DNA from: Megasphaera stantonii
Lineage (GTDB): Bacteria; Bacillota; Negativicutes; Veillonellales; Megasphaeraceae
Length of the DNA: 64,000 bases
Direction: 5' to 3'
Assembly: GCF_003367905.1 (NCBI RefSeq)
Contig: NZ_CP029462.1
Location: forward strand, 1,922,001 to 1,986,000
In this document: one piece after another, positions 43,681 through 52,348 of the stretch
Layout of the letters: each line of letters starts with the position of its first letter
Numbering within the stretch: position 1 is the stretch's first letter
Notes under the pieces: generated by a model
Seen by the model: the letters and a program-made list of their open reading frames with translations, nothing else
Told to the model about the DNA's origin: nothing
The model's database searches: none
Program-made: the position numbers and the translations under genes

Positions 43681-44244
43681 ATGGAAAAGGCAAAGAGAAT
43701 TTTAAAGCCGTTAGGAGAAGTCACCGAATTTATGACAAAAGGAATTGCTCCTAAATATACTGAGAATGAGACAGAAAATACGATTAAGGTATTAAATCAA
43801 CGATGCAATCGTAATTTTCAAATATCATATAAAGAGGCGCGTTTACATGATAAATCTTTAAGGAAAGTTTCTGAAGAAAAACTATTGAAACCTGGAGACG
43901 TGCTTATTAACTCTACTGGTACTGGGACAGCTGGTCGTGTAGCTCAAGTTTGGCAAATTCCGGCTACTACTACGTTTGATGGTCATATGATTTTATTAAG
44001 GCCTACGAAAGAAATAGATCCGTTATACTATGGGTATGCTATTAAAGCACAACAAAAACAAATAGAGTCATTGGCAGAAGGGTCTACAGGACAAACAGAA
44101 ATTAATCGAAAAAGATTGCAGGAAGAAATTATAATTAATTTTCCAATAAATATAAGTAAACAACGAAAAGTTGGAATGATTTTATTTAATATTGATAAAA
44201 GAATTAAGATAAACGCTGCAATAAACGATAATTTAGCGGCTTAG
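43681..44244 (+). pseudogene. Alternative HsdS N-terminal half (TRD1'), truncated at recombination core
   Basis: This 187-residue reading frame with its own start codon encodes a first target-recognition domain (GEVTEFMTKGIAPKY.., GDVLINSTGTGTAGRVAQVW, GHMILLRPTK) and the central coil DKRIKINAAINDNL. It is then closed by AA-stop where a complete hsdS would continue QQQA. The 12-base core at 44224 is in frame at NDNL. Inversion of the neighbouring cassette (44241-44919) would restore a full-length protein of about 405 residues. It may be translated as a half subunit now. Confidence 0.82.
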
Positions 44245-44252
44245 AGCTGGAT
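44224..44252 (+). repeat. Inversion site C at the end of TRD1'
   Basis: Perfect 29-base inverted partner of site B (42269-42297). Core AACGATAATTTA at 44224-44235 in plus orientation; the arms also encode the shared hsdS 3' end on the minus strand. Confidence 0.88.
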
Positions 44253-44921
44253 AGCGGAGACATCAATTTTGCCTGACATTAACTTTGGAAGGAGCTCATC
44301 TCGAATAGATGCAAGCCTGTTGTTTTCTTCCTGATTCGAGACAATGGCAGCCGCCATGGGTGCAATGAGAGCATTAAAGCAATCCAAAGTCTCCTTATCA
44401 GGCAAAAGGAGTTCGAGCGCCTTTACGCGATCTCTGGGCAACTCTGTCTGACCAGTGCTTCCTATATGAAGCGATTCAATTTCTTTTTCATGTTGGGTTC
44501 CCCACAACCCAATATAGAAAATCATACTTTCTGTTGCTGGCCGGACAATCGTAACATGAGAATCAACAGTAAGATTATGCGGCTGAAACCAAACCTGCGC
44601 TGCTCTCCCCAAAGTGCCATTGCCAGTTGAGTTAATTAGCAAATCTCCAAATCGAAGCCACTTATCATTGATGACTTTCGGCCTATGGGCTCGCGCAAAA
44701 GAAAGATCAATCATGTGATTGCGAATGCACTTCTGATTAATTACAATTTGGTCGGTATCATCCGCATATTTTGGAGTTATACCTCGACTTAACAGTGATG
44801 TAATGTCTTCTAAAGTGACATTCTCCCATTTGTCCGGTGCAGTGCCCCCGAATGGAATATAATCAACAAACCATGATCTAAAAATCGCAACGGCTTGCTG
44901 CTGTAAATTATCGTTTTTCTC
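44241..44921 (-). pseudogene. Silent HsdS C-terminal half cassette (TRD2') in inverted orientation
   Basis: The minus strand is open from a stop at 44922-44924 through E-K-N-D-N-L-Q-Q-Q-A, then a complete second recognition domain (SLLSRGITPKY.., GDLLINSTGNGTLGRAAQVW, HVTIVRPATE, STGQTELPRDR) and the terminal coil ending DVSAIQL. There is no start codon upstream of the core, so it cannot be expressed in place. It becomes the C-terminal half of an HsdS only after inversion. Its recognition domain belongs to the same TRD type as TRD1' at 43681. Confidence 0.85.
44893..44916 (-). repeat. Inversion site D at the start of the silent cassette
   Basis: 24-base partner of site A in opposite orientation with one mismatch. 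The 12-base core is at 44904-44915, in frame with the silent cassette (NDNL). Confidence 0.85.
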
Positions 44922-45009
44922 TTATTTTAGTAGGATATTATGCATTTAGTATAGAAAACATATTTTATAGAGACTTTATTTTAACCTAAGAAATGCAGGA
45001 GTGAGGGCC

Positions 45010-48000
45010 ATGGCAGGATATTATACGGAATCGAACTATGAAAATGCAGTGCTGCAATTACTAAGCGGACAGCTAGGGTATACGTATGTCTATGGGCCAG
45101 AGGTAGAGCGGGAATACGAGTCTCCTTTTTATGAAGATAGCTTATGGCCTGCATTGCGGCGGATTAATCGTCACTTACCAGAGTGTGCTATACATGAGGC
45201 TGTTACTAAAGTTAGGAACATTGAAAATGGTACTTTACTGCAAAAGAATATTCTTTTTATGAATTATTTGCAAAATGGTGTTCCTGTGACATATTTTGCC
45301 GACGGAGAAGAAATATCTACGTTAGTTACTCTCCTTGATTTTGAACATCCTGCTAATAACGATTTTGTTGTTGCTAATCAATGGACTGTCGTAGAGTATT
45401 CTACAAAAAGAATCGACGTCATATTATTTATCAATGGATTGCCTTTGGTAGTCATTGAATTAAAATCCCCGACAAGGGAAGAAACCGACGCGTCGGCGGC
45501 ATATCGGCAGCTGCGCAATTATATGCATGAAATTCCGTCTTTATTTGTGTACAACGCTATCTGTGTCATGAGTGATATGACCGTATCAAAAGCGGGAACG
45601 ATTACGTCTGATGAAGAGCGTTTTATGGAATGGAAAACCATCGACGGTAATTATACGAATACGCAGTATGTGTCCTTTGAAGTATTCTTTGAAGGGATGT
45701 TTGAAAAAAATCGATTGCTGGATGTTATACAGAATTTTATTTGTTTTAATGAAGATGAAGAAGAAAAGAAAACGTTTAAAATTTTAGCGGGATATCATCA
45801 ATATTTTGCTGTAAAAAAAGCTATTGAATCTACTAAAAAAGCCGTGGCAACAGATGGGAAAGGCGGCGTATTTTGGCATACTCAGGGAAGCGGGAAATCG
45901 TTGTCTATGGTTTTTTATGCCCAGTATTTGCAGAACGCGTTGAATAGCCCGACGATTGTAGTTATTACTGACCGTAATGATCTTGACGATCAATTATATA
46001 GTCAATTTATTCGGTGCCGGCGTTTTCTGCGACAGACTCCTGCACAGGCAACAAGTAGAGATGACTTGAAAACTTTGCTCAAAGACAGGCAAGCTAACGG
46101 TATTATTTTTACGACTATGCAGAAATTTACAGAAAGCGGAAGCGCCCTTTCTGAGCGAAAAAATATCATTGTCATGGTAGACGAAGCTCATCGCGGACAG
46201 TATGGATTGAATGAAAAAGTGATTGCCCGTCAAGATGATACGGGAAAGATCATTGCCAAAACAATTATTGGAACCGCTAGAATTATTCGGGATAATTTAC
46301 CGAACGCTACATATATTGGCTTTACCGGTACACCGATATCGGCGAAAGATAGAAATACGCGCGAAGTTTTTGGCGATTATATCGATGTTTACGATATGAC
46401 CCAAGCCGTAGAAGATGGGGCGACCAGGCCTGTTTATTACGAAAGCCGCGTCATTCATCTAAATTTAGATGAGAAGATTTTAAAAATGATTGATGATGAA
46501 TACGATAGGGTAGCGGAAACGGCGTCCCCTTATGTAGTAGAAAGAAGTAAAAAAGAATTAAGTCAAATGGACGCTATATTAGGGGCTGATCAAACAATAC
46601 ATTCTCTGGTCAGCGATATGATTACCCATTATGAAGAGAATCGCGCACAGTTATTGACTGGGAAAGCGATGATAGTCGCTTATTCTCGACCTATTGCTAT
46701 GAAGATATACCGGCAAATATTAGCCATGAGGCCGGACTGGAAAGAAAAAGTGCATGTAGTCATGACACAAGGAAATAATGATCCTGAAGAGTGGCGGGAC
46801 GTTATTGGAAATAAATCGTATAGAGATGAGCTGGCAAAACGGTTTAAAGATGATGATTCTTCTATGAAAATTGCTATCGTCGTCGATATGTGGCTTACTG
46901 GATTTGATGTGCCGTCTTTAGCAACAATGTATATATACAAACCCATGAAAGGGCATAACCTTATGCAGGCGATTGCTCGTGTGAATCGAGTGTTCAAAGA
47001 TAAAGAAGGCGGCTTAATTGTTGATTACGTAGGGATTGCATCGGCCTTGAAACAGGCGATGAATGATTATACGGTACGAGATAGAAAAAATTACGGTAAT
47101 ACGGATATTAGCAAAGTAGCATATCCGCGATTTCTTGAAAAATTATCTGTATGCAGAGATTTCTTCCATGGCTTTAATTATTTAATGTTCATGACCGGCG
47201 ATGATTTGGAAAAAGCAAAAGCGATTACAGGCGGAGTGAATTTTATCTTAGGTAAAAGTCAAAAAGAGAGTGATGTACCAGAAAAAGAACGAGTGCAATA
47301 TGTTTATATAAAGGAAGCTTTATTATTAAAACAGGCATTGTCTTTGTGCAGTAGCCTTGTCGATAAGAAGATGCGCTTGGAAGCGGCATATTTTGAAGCC
47401 GTTCGTGTAATGCTTGTGCGTTTGGCCGCGAGAGGAACAGGGGAAAAGATTACTCTTCCTGAATTAAATAATAAAATAAATGCTTTGCTGAAAGAAAGTA
47501 TAAAAAGCGACGGCGTCATAAATCTTTTTTCAGATATAGATACGGAGTTTTCATTATTTGACCCTAAATTTTTGGAAGAAGTAGGAAAGATGAAAGAGAA
47601 AAATTTAGCGGTTGAATTATTGAAACGCTTGATTTCTGAACAAGTATCTGTATATCGTAAAACGAATGTGGTAAAATCAGAAAAATTTTCCGAGATTATT
47701 CAGGGTACGATGCGAAGATATTTAAACGGTATGCTGACTAATGAAGAAGTAATACAAGAGTTGTTAAATTTAGCTAGAAACATACAAAATGCGCAGAAGG
47801 AAGGGGAAGAATTACATTTAAATGCCGATGAAATGGCGTTTTATGATGCGTTGACTAAGCCGCAAGCGATAAAAGATTTTTATGAGCACGATCAATTAAT
47901 TGCTCTCACGAAAGAGCTGACAGAACTTTTACGGAAAAATCGAACCATTGATTGGCAGAAAAAAGAAAGCGCAAGAGCTAGCATGCGAAAGATGGTAAAA

Positions 48001-48102
48001 CGTCTCCTGAAAAAATATGGATATCCGCCGGAAGGCAGAGAAGATGCTGTGAAAACTGTTATGTTGCAGTGCGAGTTATGGACAGATAATACGGATTTTT
48101 AA
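45010..48102 (+). CDS. hsdR: Type I restriction endonuclease subunit HsdR
   Basis: HsdR translocates and cuts unmethylated DNA. The 1030-residue protein has an N-terminal PD-(D/E)xK nuclease domain, with Asp in STKRIDVILF near residue 135, IELKSPT near 149 and the QxxxY motif YRQLRNYM. SF2 helicase motifs follow: Walker A HTQGSGKSLSM near residue 290, VDEAHRGQYG near 392, GFTGTPI, and LMQAIARVNRVF near 655. An alpha-helical C-terminal region completes it. GGAG precedes the ATG at 45010. All motifs are intact. Confidence 0.95.
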   Translation: MAGYYTESNYENAVLQLLSGQLGYTYVYGPEVEREYESPFYEDSLWPALRRINRHLPECAIHEAVTKVRNIENGTLLQKNILFMNYLQNGVPVTYFADGEEISTLVTLLDFEHPANNDFVVANQWTVVEYSTKRIDVILFINGLPLVVIELKSPTREETDASAAYRQLRNYMHEIPSLFVYNAICVMSDMTVSKAGTITSDEERFMEWKTIDGNYTNTQYVSFEVFFEGMFEKNRLLDVIQNFICFNEDEEEKKTFKILAGYHQYFAVKKAIESTKKAVATDGKGGVFWHTQGSGKSLSMVFYAQYLQNALNSPTIVVITDRNDLDDQLYSQFIRCRRFLRQTPAQATSRDDLKTLLKDRQANGIIFTTMQKFTESGSALSERKNIIVMVDEAHRGQYGLNEKVIARQDDTGKIIAKTIIGTARIIRDNLPNATYIGFTGTPISAKDRNTREVFGDYIDVYDMTQAVEDGATRPVYYESRVIHLNLDEKILKMIDDEYDRVAETASPYVVERSKKELSQMDAILGADQTIHSLVSDMITHYEENRAQLLTGKAMIVAYSRPIAMKIYRQILAMRPDWKEKVHVVMTQGNNDPEEWRDVIGNKSYRDELAKRFKDDDSSMKIAIVVDMWLTGFDVPSLATMYIYKPMKGHNLMQAIARVNRVFKDKEGGLIVDYVGIASALKQAMNDYTVRDRKNYGNTDISKVAYPRFLEKLSVCRDFFHGFNYLMFMTGDDLEKAKAITGGVNFILGKSQKESDVPEKERVQYVYIKEALLLKQALSLCSSLVDKKMRLEAAYFEAVRVMLVRLAARGTGEKITLPELNNKINALLKESIKSDGVINLFSDIDTEFSLFDPKFLEEVGKMKEKNLAVELLKRLISEQVSVYRKTNVVKSEKFSEIIQGTMRRYLNGMLTNEEVIQELLNLARNIQNAQKEGEELHLNADEMAFYDALTKPQAIKDFYEHDQLIALTKELTELLRKNRTIDWQKKESARASMRKMVKRLLKKYGYPPEGREDAVKTVMLQCELWTDNTDF

Positions 48103-48130
48103 GTAAATACAGGTATGTGGAGTGAAACGT

Positions 48131-49060
48131 ATGGCAATACCGAAATATAATGAATTTATGCCGACTATCATAACGTGCTTGAGTGATGGAAATAGGCATA
48201 CGACAAAAGAATTAATAACATTTTGCGCCAATGCATTTCAACTTACTGAAGAGGAACGGCAACGCCGATTACCTACGGGGCGTCAGTCTGTATTGGCAAA
48301 TCGCGTAGGTTGGGCGAAAACATATTTGAAAAAAGCCGGGCTCATTGAGAATCCAGTAAGGTCAACATATTGCCTGACCCAGCGTGGAAAAGAGGCTTAT
48401 CAACAAGGCGTAGAGAATATTACAGTAGAATATTTACGGCGATTTGACTCATTTAATGCATTTATCAGTAACGATACAACGCAAAATATAGTAGTAAGTA
48501 ATGACAATACCAATGATGAAGAAATAACTAAGAGCCCGCAAGAAATATTGGAAAATGCAATTAAGCAAATAAATCACTCATTGGCGGATGAATTATTAAC
48601 GGAAATTATGAAGATTTCTTCATCAGATTTCGAGAGTTTAGTAGTTCGGCTATTAATTAAAATGGGGTATGGTTCCATGCAGCTAAATGCCAATGCCGTA
48701 ACTAAAAAATCTGGTGATGAAGGGATTGACGGTATCGTGACGGCAGACAAGTTTGGATTTGATTCTATCTATATTCAAGCTAAAAAATGGAATACAGATA
48801 CAGTTGTCAGTCGTCCGGAAATTCAAAAATTTTTAGGAGCTCTCGTTGGACAGGGCGCAACAAAAGGCGTATTTATTACGACGGCAAAATTTTCTTCTGG
48901 AGCTTATGAATATGCTAAAAAACAGCTTAATACAAAAATCGTACTCATCGACGGCGTTCGCTTGACTAATTTGATGATAGAGTATAACCTTGGTGTTTCT
49001 GTTATTGAGTCGTATGAAATAAAGCGAATAGATTACGATTTCTTTAATGAAGATATTTAA
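48131..49060 (+). CDS. mrr: Mrr-family restriction endonuclease
   Basis: The 309-residue protein has an N-terminal winged-helix Mrr_N domain (PTIITCLSDGNRHTTKELI.., TYCLTQRGKEAYQQG) and a C-terminal Mrr catalytic domain. The catalytic domain shows DFESLVVRLLIKMGYG near residue 160, the Asp in SGDEGIDGIV near 197 and IYIQAKKW near 214, the D-QxK motif. Mrr enzymes cut modified DNA, so its presence 28 bases after hsdR means self-methylation must be tolerated. It appears to be in the same operon as hsdR. Confidence 0.88.
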   Translation: MAIPKYNEFMPTIITCLSDGNRHTTKELITFCANAFQLTEEERQRRLPTGRQSVLANRVGWAKTYLKKAGLIENPVRSTYCLTQRGKEAYQQGVENITVEYLRRFDSFNAFISNDTTQNIVVSNDNTNDEEITKSPQEILENAIKQINHSLADELLTEIMKISSSDFESLVVRLLIKMGYGSMQLNANAVTKKSGDEGIDGIVTADKFGFDSIYIQAKKWNTDTVVSRPEIQKFLGALVGQGATKGVFITTAKFSSGAYEYAKKQLNTKIVLIDGVRLTNLMIEYNLGVSVIESYEIKRIDYDFFNEDI

Positions 49061-49072
49061 AAGGAGTTTCTC

Positions 49073-49636
49073 ATGAATTCAATTTGCCCATGGGCCTTAG
49101 GCGACCCGTTGCTGCGGGAGTATCACGATACGGAATGGGGCGTGCCTTGTCATGACGATACGATGTTGTTTGAGCTGCTGTGCCTCGAAGGGGCGCAGGC
49201 TGGATTGTCGTGGCTGACGATTTTGAAGCGGCGCGAGGGGTATCGTAAGGCGTTTCGGAATTTTTCTATACCGGCCTGCGCGGCGCTGACTGACGGCGAG
49301 CTGGAGGAGATTCGTCTTCATGGCGATGTGATTCGCAATCGCCTGAAAATTGCTTCGGTGCGGAAGAATGCCCGCGTCGTACAGGAGATTCAGCAGGAGT
49401 TCGATTCCTTCGATGCTTATGTCTGGCATTTTACGGAAGGGAAGCAGATTCGCAACGCTTGGAACGATCAGGGAGACATGCCGGCTCAGTCGGAATTGTC
49501 GGAGCGCATCAGCAAGGATTTAAAGAAGCGGGGCGCGTCCTTCGTCGGGCCGGTGATTATGTATTCCTTTTTGCAGGCCGCCGGCGTGCTGAACGACCAT
49601 ATTGCGTCTTGTCCTTGCGGCGATGGGGTGTATTAA
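49073..49636 (+). CDS. tag: DNA-3-methyladenine glycosylase I
   Basis: Tag removes 3-methyladenine from DNA. The 187-residue protein begins with a zinc-binding start (SICPWALGDPLLREYHDTEWGVPCHDD) and has the catalytic Glu in MLFELLCLEGAQAGLSWLTILKRREGYRKAF near residue 38. The terminal SYSFLQ-type MYSFLQAAGVLNDH and HIASCPC carry further zinc ligands. Codon use returns toward the GC-rich style of the chromosome. AAAGGAG precedes the ATG. Confidence 0.95.
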   Translation: MNSICPWALGDPLLREYHDTEWGVPCHDDTMLFELLCLEGAQAGLSWLTILKRREGYRKAFRNFSIPACAALTDGELEEIRLHGDVIRNRLKIASVRKNARVVQEIQQEFDSFDAYVWHFTEGKQIRNAWNDQGDMPAQSELSERISKDLKKRGASFVGPVIMYSFLQAAGVLNDHIASCPCGDGVY

Positions 49637-49654
49637 ATAAAGAAGGTGCAGCAT

Positions 49655-49930
49655 ATGAAGCTATTGATACTGATGGTAGTATGTTTATGCGTCTGGATTT
49701 GCGGCAGTGCGGTGTCACATGCGACCTATGAGGAATACGATGCAGGGTATGCGAAGGGCTATGAAGATGCCTGCATGGGCTTGTGGGACGAGTGGCCGGA
49801 TTACGGCTCAGAAGATTTTAAAATCGGCTATGCCGATGGGCAGGGAGAGCGGCGTGACGAATTGGATGCGGCTCATGACGATGGCTATTCTGTCGATGAA
49901 TACGATGACGGCGATAGTGATGAATGGTAA
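49655..49930 (+). CDS. Small exported acidic protein
   Basis: The 91-residue product has a signal peptide (KLLILMVVCLCVWICGSAVSHA) with cleavage expected after SHA near residue 24. The mature part repeats a YxxGYxxGYxD pattern (YDAGYAKGYEDACMG, FKIGYADGQGERRDE, AHDDGYSVDEYDDG) and is strongly acidic at its end. The GYxxGY pattern recalls short exported repeat proteins, but I recognise no family. The ATG at 49655 follows AAGGTG. The next transcription stop is split by an insertion sequence. Confidence 0.6.
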   Translation: MKLLILMVVCLCVWICGSAVSHATYEEYDAGYAKGYEDACMGLWDEWPDYGSEDFKIGYADGQGERRDELDAAHDDGYSVDEYDDGDSDEW

Positions 49931-49939
49931 ATAATATAC

Positions 49940-49952
49940 AAAAGCCTCGGAG
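49940..49952 (+). terminator. Left half of a terminator split by an IS element
   Basis: AAAAGCCTCGGAG here is the exact complement of CTCCGAGGCTTTT at 52995-53007. Before insertion the two formed a 13-base-pair terminator stem around a short CTTCATGAAGA loop. Confidence 0.85.
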
Positions 49953-50017
49953 CTTTGATGTGACCCCAAAAAGTTAGACTTTAGTAACGAGGTAGTTTTT
50001 GCTATCTCGTTACTTTT

Positions 50018-50070
50018 TTATGCTGCGGACAAGGAAAGCCTGTATTGGACAGGACTCTTCCAGCCTAGTT
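50018..50070 (-). pseudogene. Severed C-terminal end of the IS3 OrfB transposase
   Basis: The minus strand encodes QLGWKSPVQYRLSLSAA and a stop at 50018-50020, the standard end of an IS150-type OrfB. It directly continues the part broken at 51552, once the IS256 copy and one AACTAGGC duplicate are removed. Confidence 0.85.
50063..50070 (+). repeat. Target duplication, left copy, of the IS256-family element
   Basis: GCCTAGTT at 50063-50070 is repeated at 51552-51559, directly flanking the element. Eight bases is a normal duplication length for IS256-family transposition. Confidence 0.85.
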
Positions 50071-51551
50071 GAGCCTGTGAAAAAATCTCTGTAAACATAG
50101 ATCTTCTATGATACTCGGTAAGCTGAAAGCGAATTTGAGAACTTTCAGCTCATGGTTTATATATAACAACACATGCTGAACATGTCAAGTACAGACAGGA
50201 TTTTCGCCTGCTTTTGCCAGCTATGCGTTACTCTGGGAGTCGGCCTTCGTACATTATGCTCAGTTCCCCATACACCTGTCCCCAGTTTCGGATTGGCATG
50301 GTCCATTTTTTGGTGGCTTCAAACGTCGCCAGATACAGGGCTTTTAAAAGCGCTGTATCGCTTGGAAATACGCTTCTCTGACGGTTCAGCTTCCGGTAGG
50401 TGGAATTCAGGGATTCGATGGCATTGGTCGTGTAAATCACTTTTCTTACGTTCATGGAAAACTTGAAAATTGGGCAGATGGCATCCCAGTTTTGCTTCCA
50501 ACTTTTCATGGAATTCGGATATTTTACAGACCATGTTTTGGTTACCCTTTCCAGAGATTCCAAAGCCTGTTCTTCAGACGGAGCCTGATAAATAGTCTTT
50601 AAATCATTGGCAAAAGGCTTACGATCCTTGTCTGCTACATATTTCAGCGTGTTTCGTACCTGATGTACGATGCAGCGCTGGTATTCCGTGTTAGGATAGG
50701 CTGCGGCGATGGCTTCTTTGATCCCGCTCAGGCCATCGGCACAGAGAATCAGGATATCTTTTACCCCGCGATTTTTCAATTCATTCAGCACGGAAAGCCA
50801 ATATTTTGCGCTCTCATTGTCTCCGACCTGAATCGTCAGAACTTCTTTTTGTCCGTCTATGTTGATTCCCAGAATGACGTAGGCTGCCAGCTTCCGGATC
50901 ACTCCGTTATCCCGGACAGAATAATGAATGGCATCAATATAGAGGACAGGATACACTTCCGACAGCGGGCGTTTCTGCCAGTCTTCAATTTGAGGCAGGA
51001 TTTTATCGGTTACATCGGAAATGAAGCCTTCGGAAGCCTCAAATCCATAGATATCCTCTAACGTTTCTGAAATTTGCCGGGTCGTCATTCCCTTGGCATA
51101 CATGGAGATAATTTTCTGGTCGATAGAAGAGATATCTTTTTGCCGTTTACGGACCACCTGCGGTTCGAACGTGGAGTTGCGGTCCTGCGGTACCTGGATA
51201 TCTACGGTACCATACCGGCTGTTGACCCGCTTTCTCTTATACCCATTGCGGTAATCCTCGCTGTCAGACCGCTGGGATTTCTGATAGCCAAGGTGTTCGT
51301 CCATCTCGGTTTCCATCATTTCTTTGATGGTACCGCCCAGCAGGTCTTTCAGTGCTTCCTGAATATCTTCTGCGGATTGAATGTCATATTCTTGAAACAG
51401 TTGTTGAATAATGCTGCGTTTTCCTTCGGTCATAATGACCTTATGTACCGGTTTCTTTTCTCTTGCCATGATACTAAGCCTCCTATGATTTAGATTGTAT
51501 CATAGAAGACCTATACCTGGCAGTTATTTACAGAAAAAGCTTCACATAGTC
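50071..51551 (-). mobile_element. IS256-family insertion sequence inside the IS3 element
   Basis: This 1481-base element lies between 8-base duplications GCCTAGTT. Its ends are imperfect inverted repeats, GAGCCTGTGAA..TCTGTAAA on the left and GACTATGTGAAG..TCTGTAAA on the right. Further subterminal copies of TCTTCTATGATAC occur near both ends. It contains one intact transposase gene on the minus strand. Confidence 0.87.
50228..51469 (-). CDS. IS256-family (mutator) transposase
   Basis: The 413-residue DDE transposase is full length. The N-terminal region has EMMETEMDEHLGYQKSQRSD, typical of the family. The first Asp is in PVLYIDAIHYSVRD near residue 175, the second in ILCADGLSGIKEAI near residue 244, and the Glu lies in TNAIESLNSTYRKLNRQRS near residue 355. 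The RCIVHQVRNTLKYV segment near residue 265 is diagnostic. Nothing indicates inactivation, so the element may be active. Confidence 0.95.
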   Translation of the reverse strand: MAREKKPVHKVIMTEGKRSIIQQLFQEYDIQSAEDIQEALKDLLGGTIKEMMETEMDEHLGYQKSQRSDSEDYRNGYKRKRVNSRYGTVDIQVPQDRNSTFEPQVVRKRQKDISSIDQKIISMYAKGMTTRQISETLEDIYGFEASEGFISDVTDKILPQIEDWQKRPLSEVYPVLYIDAIHYSVRDNGVIRKLAAYVILGINIDGQKEVLTIQVGDNESAKYWLSVLNELKNRGVKDILILCADGLSGIKEAIAAAYPNTEYQRCIVHQVRNTLKYVADKDRKPFANDLKTIYQAPSEEQALESLERVTKTWSVKYPNSMKSWKQNWDAICPIFKFSMNVRKVIYTTNAIESLNSTYRKLNRQRSVFPSDTALLKALYLATFEATKKWTMPIRNWGQVYGELSIMYEGRLPE

Positions 51552-52325
51552 GCCTAGTTTTTCTTTGATTCTTTGTTCGTTATAGTATTTGATATACTGT
51601 TCGATGGCTGATTTCAATTCTTCGTAACTATAGTACACGACACCATAGTACATTTCCTGTTTCAGTAGGCCGAAGAAGTTCTCCATCACGGCATTATCCA
51701 GACAGTTGCCTTTCCGGGACATGCTTTGAAAAATCCGCTCTTGCTTGAGCTTACGGACGTACGCCTTCATTTGGTATGCCCAACCCTGGTCGGAATGGAA
51801 GGTTCGGCGATAGGGGCAATCCGCCGTGATGCGGATCGCTTCCGCCTGTGCTTCTAATATATTTTCGGCCGAAGGACGGTTCCCTATTCTATAGCTGATG
51901 ATTTCTCCATTGAACATATCCATAAAGGGATCCAGATACAGCTTATGCTGCGTCAGATGCCCTTGGGCATCCACTTCATAGTATTTAAATTCTGTCGTAT
52001 CTGTTGTGATTTTCTGATGGGGAACCGTCGTGTGGAAGCGACGGCGTATTCTATTGGGAGCGATGGTTCCCACCTTACCTTTGTAAGAGCTGTATCTGCG
52101 ACTCTTTCGCGTAAAACAAGTGACCTGAAGGCTTAGCTTTTGCATGATGCGCTGCACCTTCTTCTTATTCACGCACCATCCCTGATTGGTAAGCTCACCC
52201 GTGATTCGCCGATAGCCATAGGTGGTATGCTGTTTGCAAAGTTCCTGTATGGTATCTTCTAATTCTTTGTCCGGATTTTCGCGGCCAACGCGTTTCTGCC
52301 AGTACATGTAGGTTGACTTTGCCAT
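51552..52325 (-). pseudogene. IS3-family OrfB transposase, truncated by the IS256 insertion
   Basis: This is the integrase-like OrfB. The HTH_21-like region (TYGYRRITGELTNQGWCVNKKKVQRIM) and DDE residues are present: TTDTTEFKYY, LDPFMDMFNGEIISYRI, HSDQGWAYQ and NCLDNAVMENFFGLLKQE. After RIKEKLG the frame runs into IS256 sequence, adding DYVKLFL and a stop at 51528. The normal end (WKSPVQYRLSLSAA) is stranded at 50018. All catalytic residues remain, so residual activity is possible but the element cannot move normally. Confidence 0.85.
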
Positions 52326-52348
52326 GCCGGTGTAGGAGAGGAGATCTT

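Noticed and set aside
41041-45009. CRISPR array from repeated motifs
   Set aside because: The repeated 12-base core occurs four times in both orientations within or beside hsdS halves, without regular spacers.
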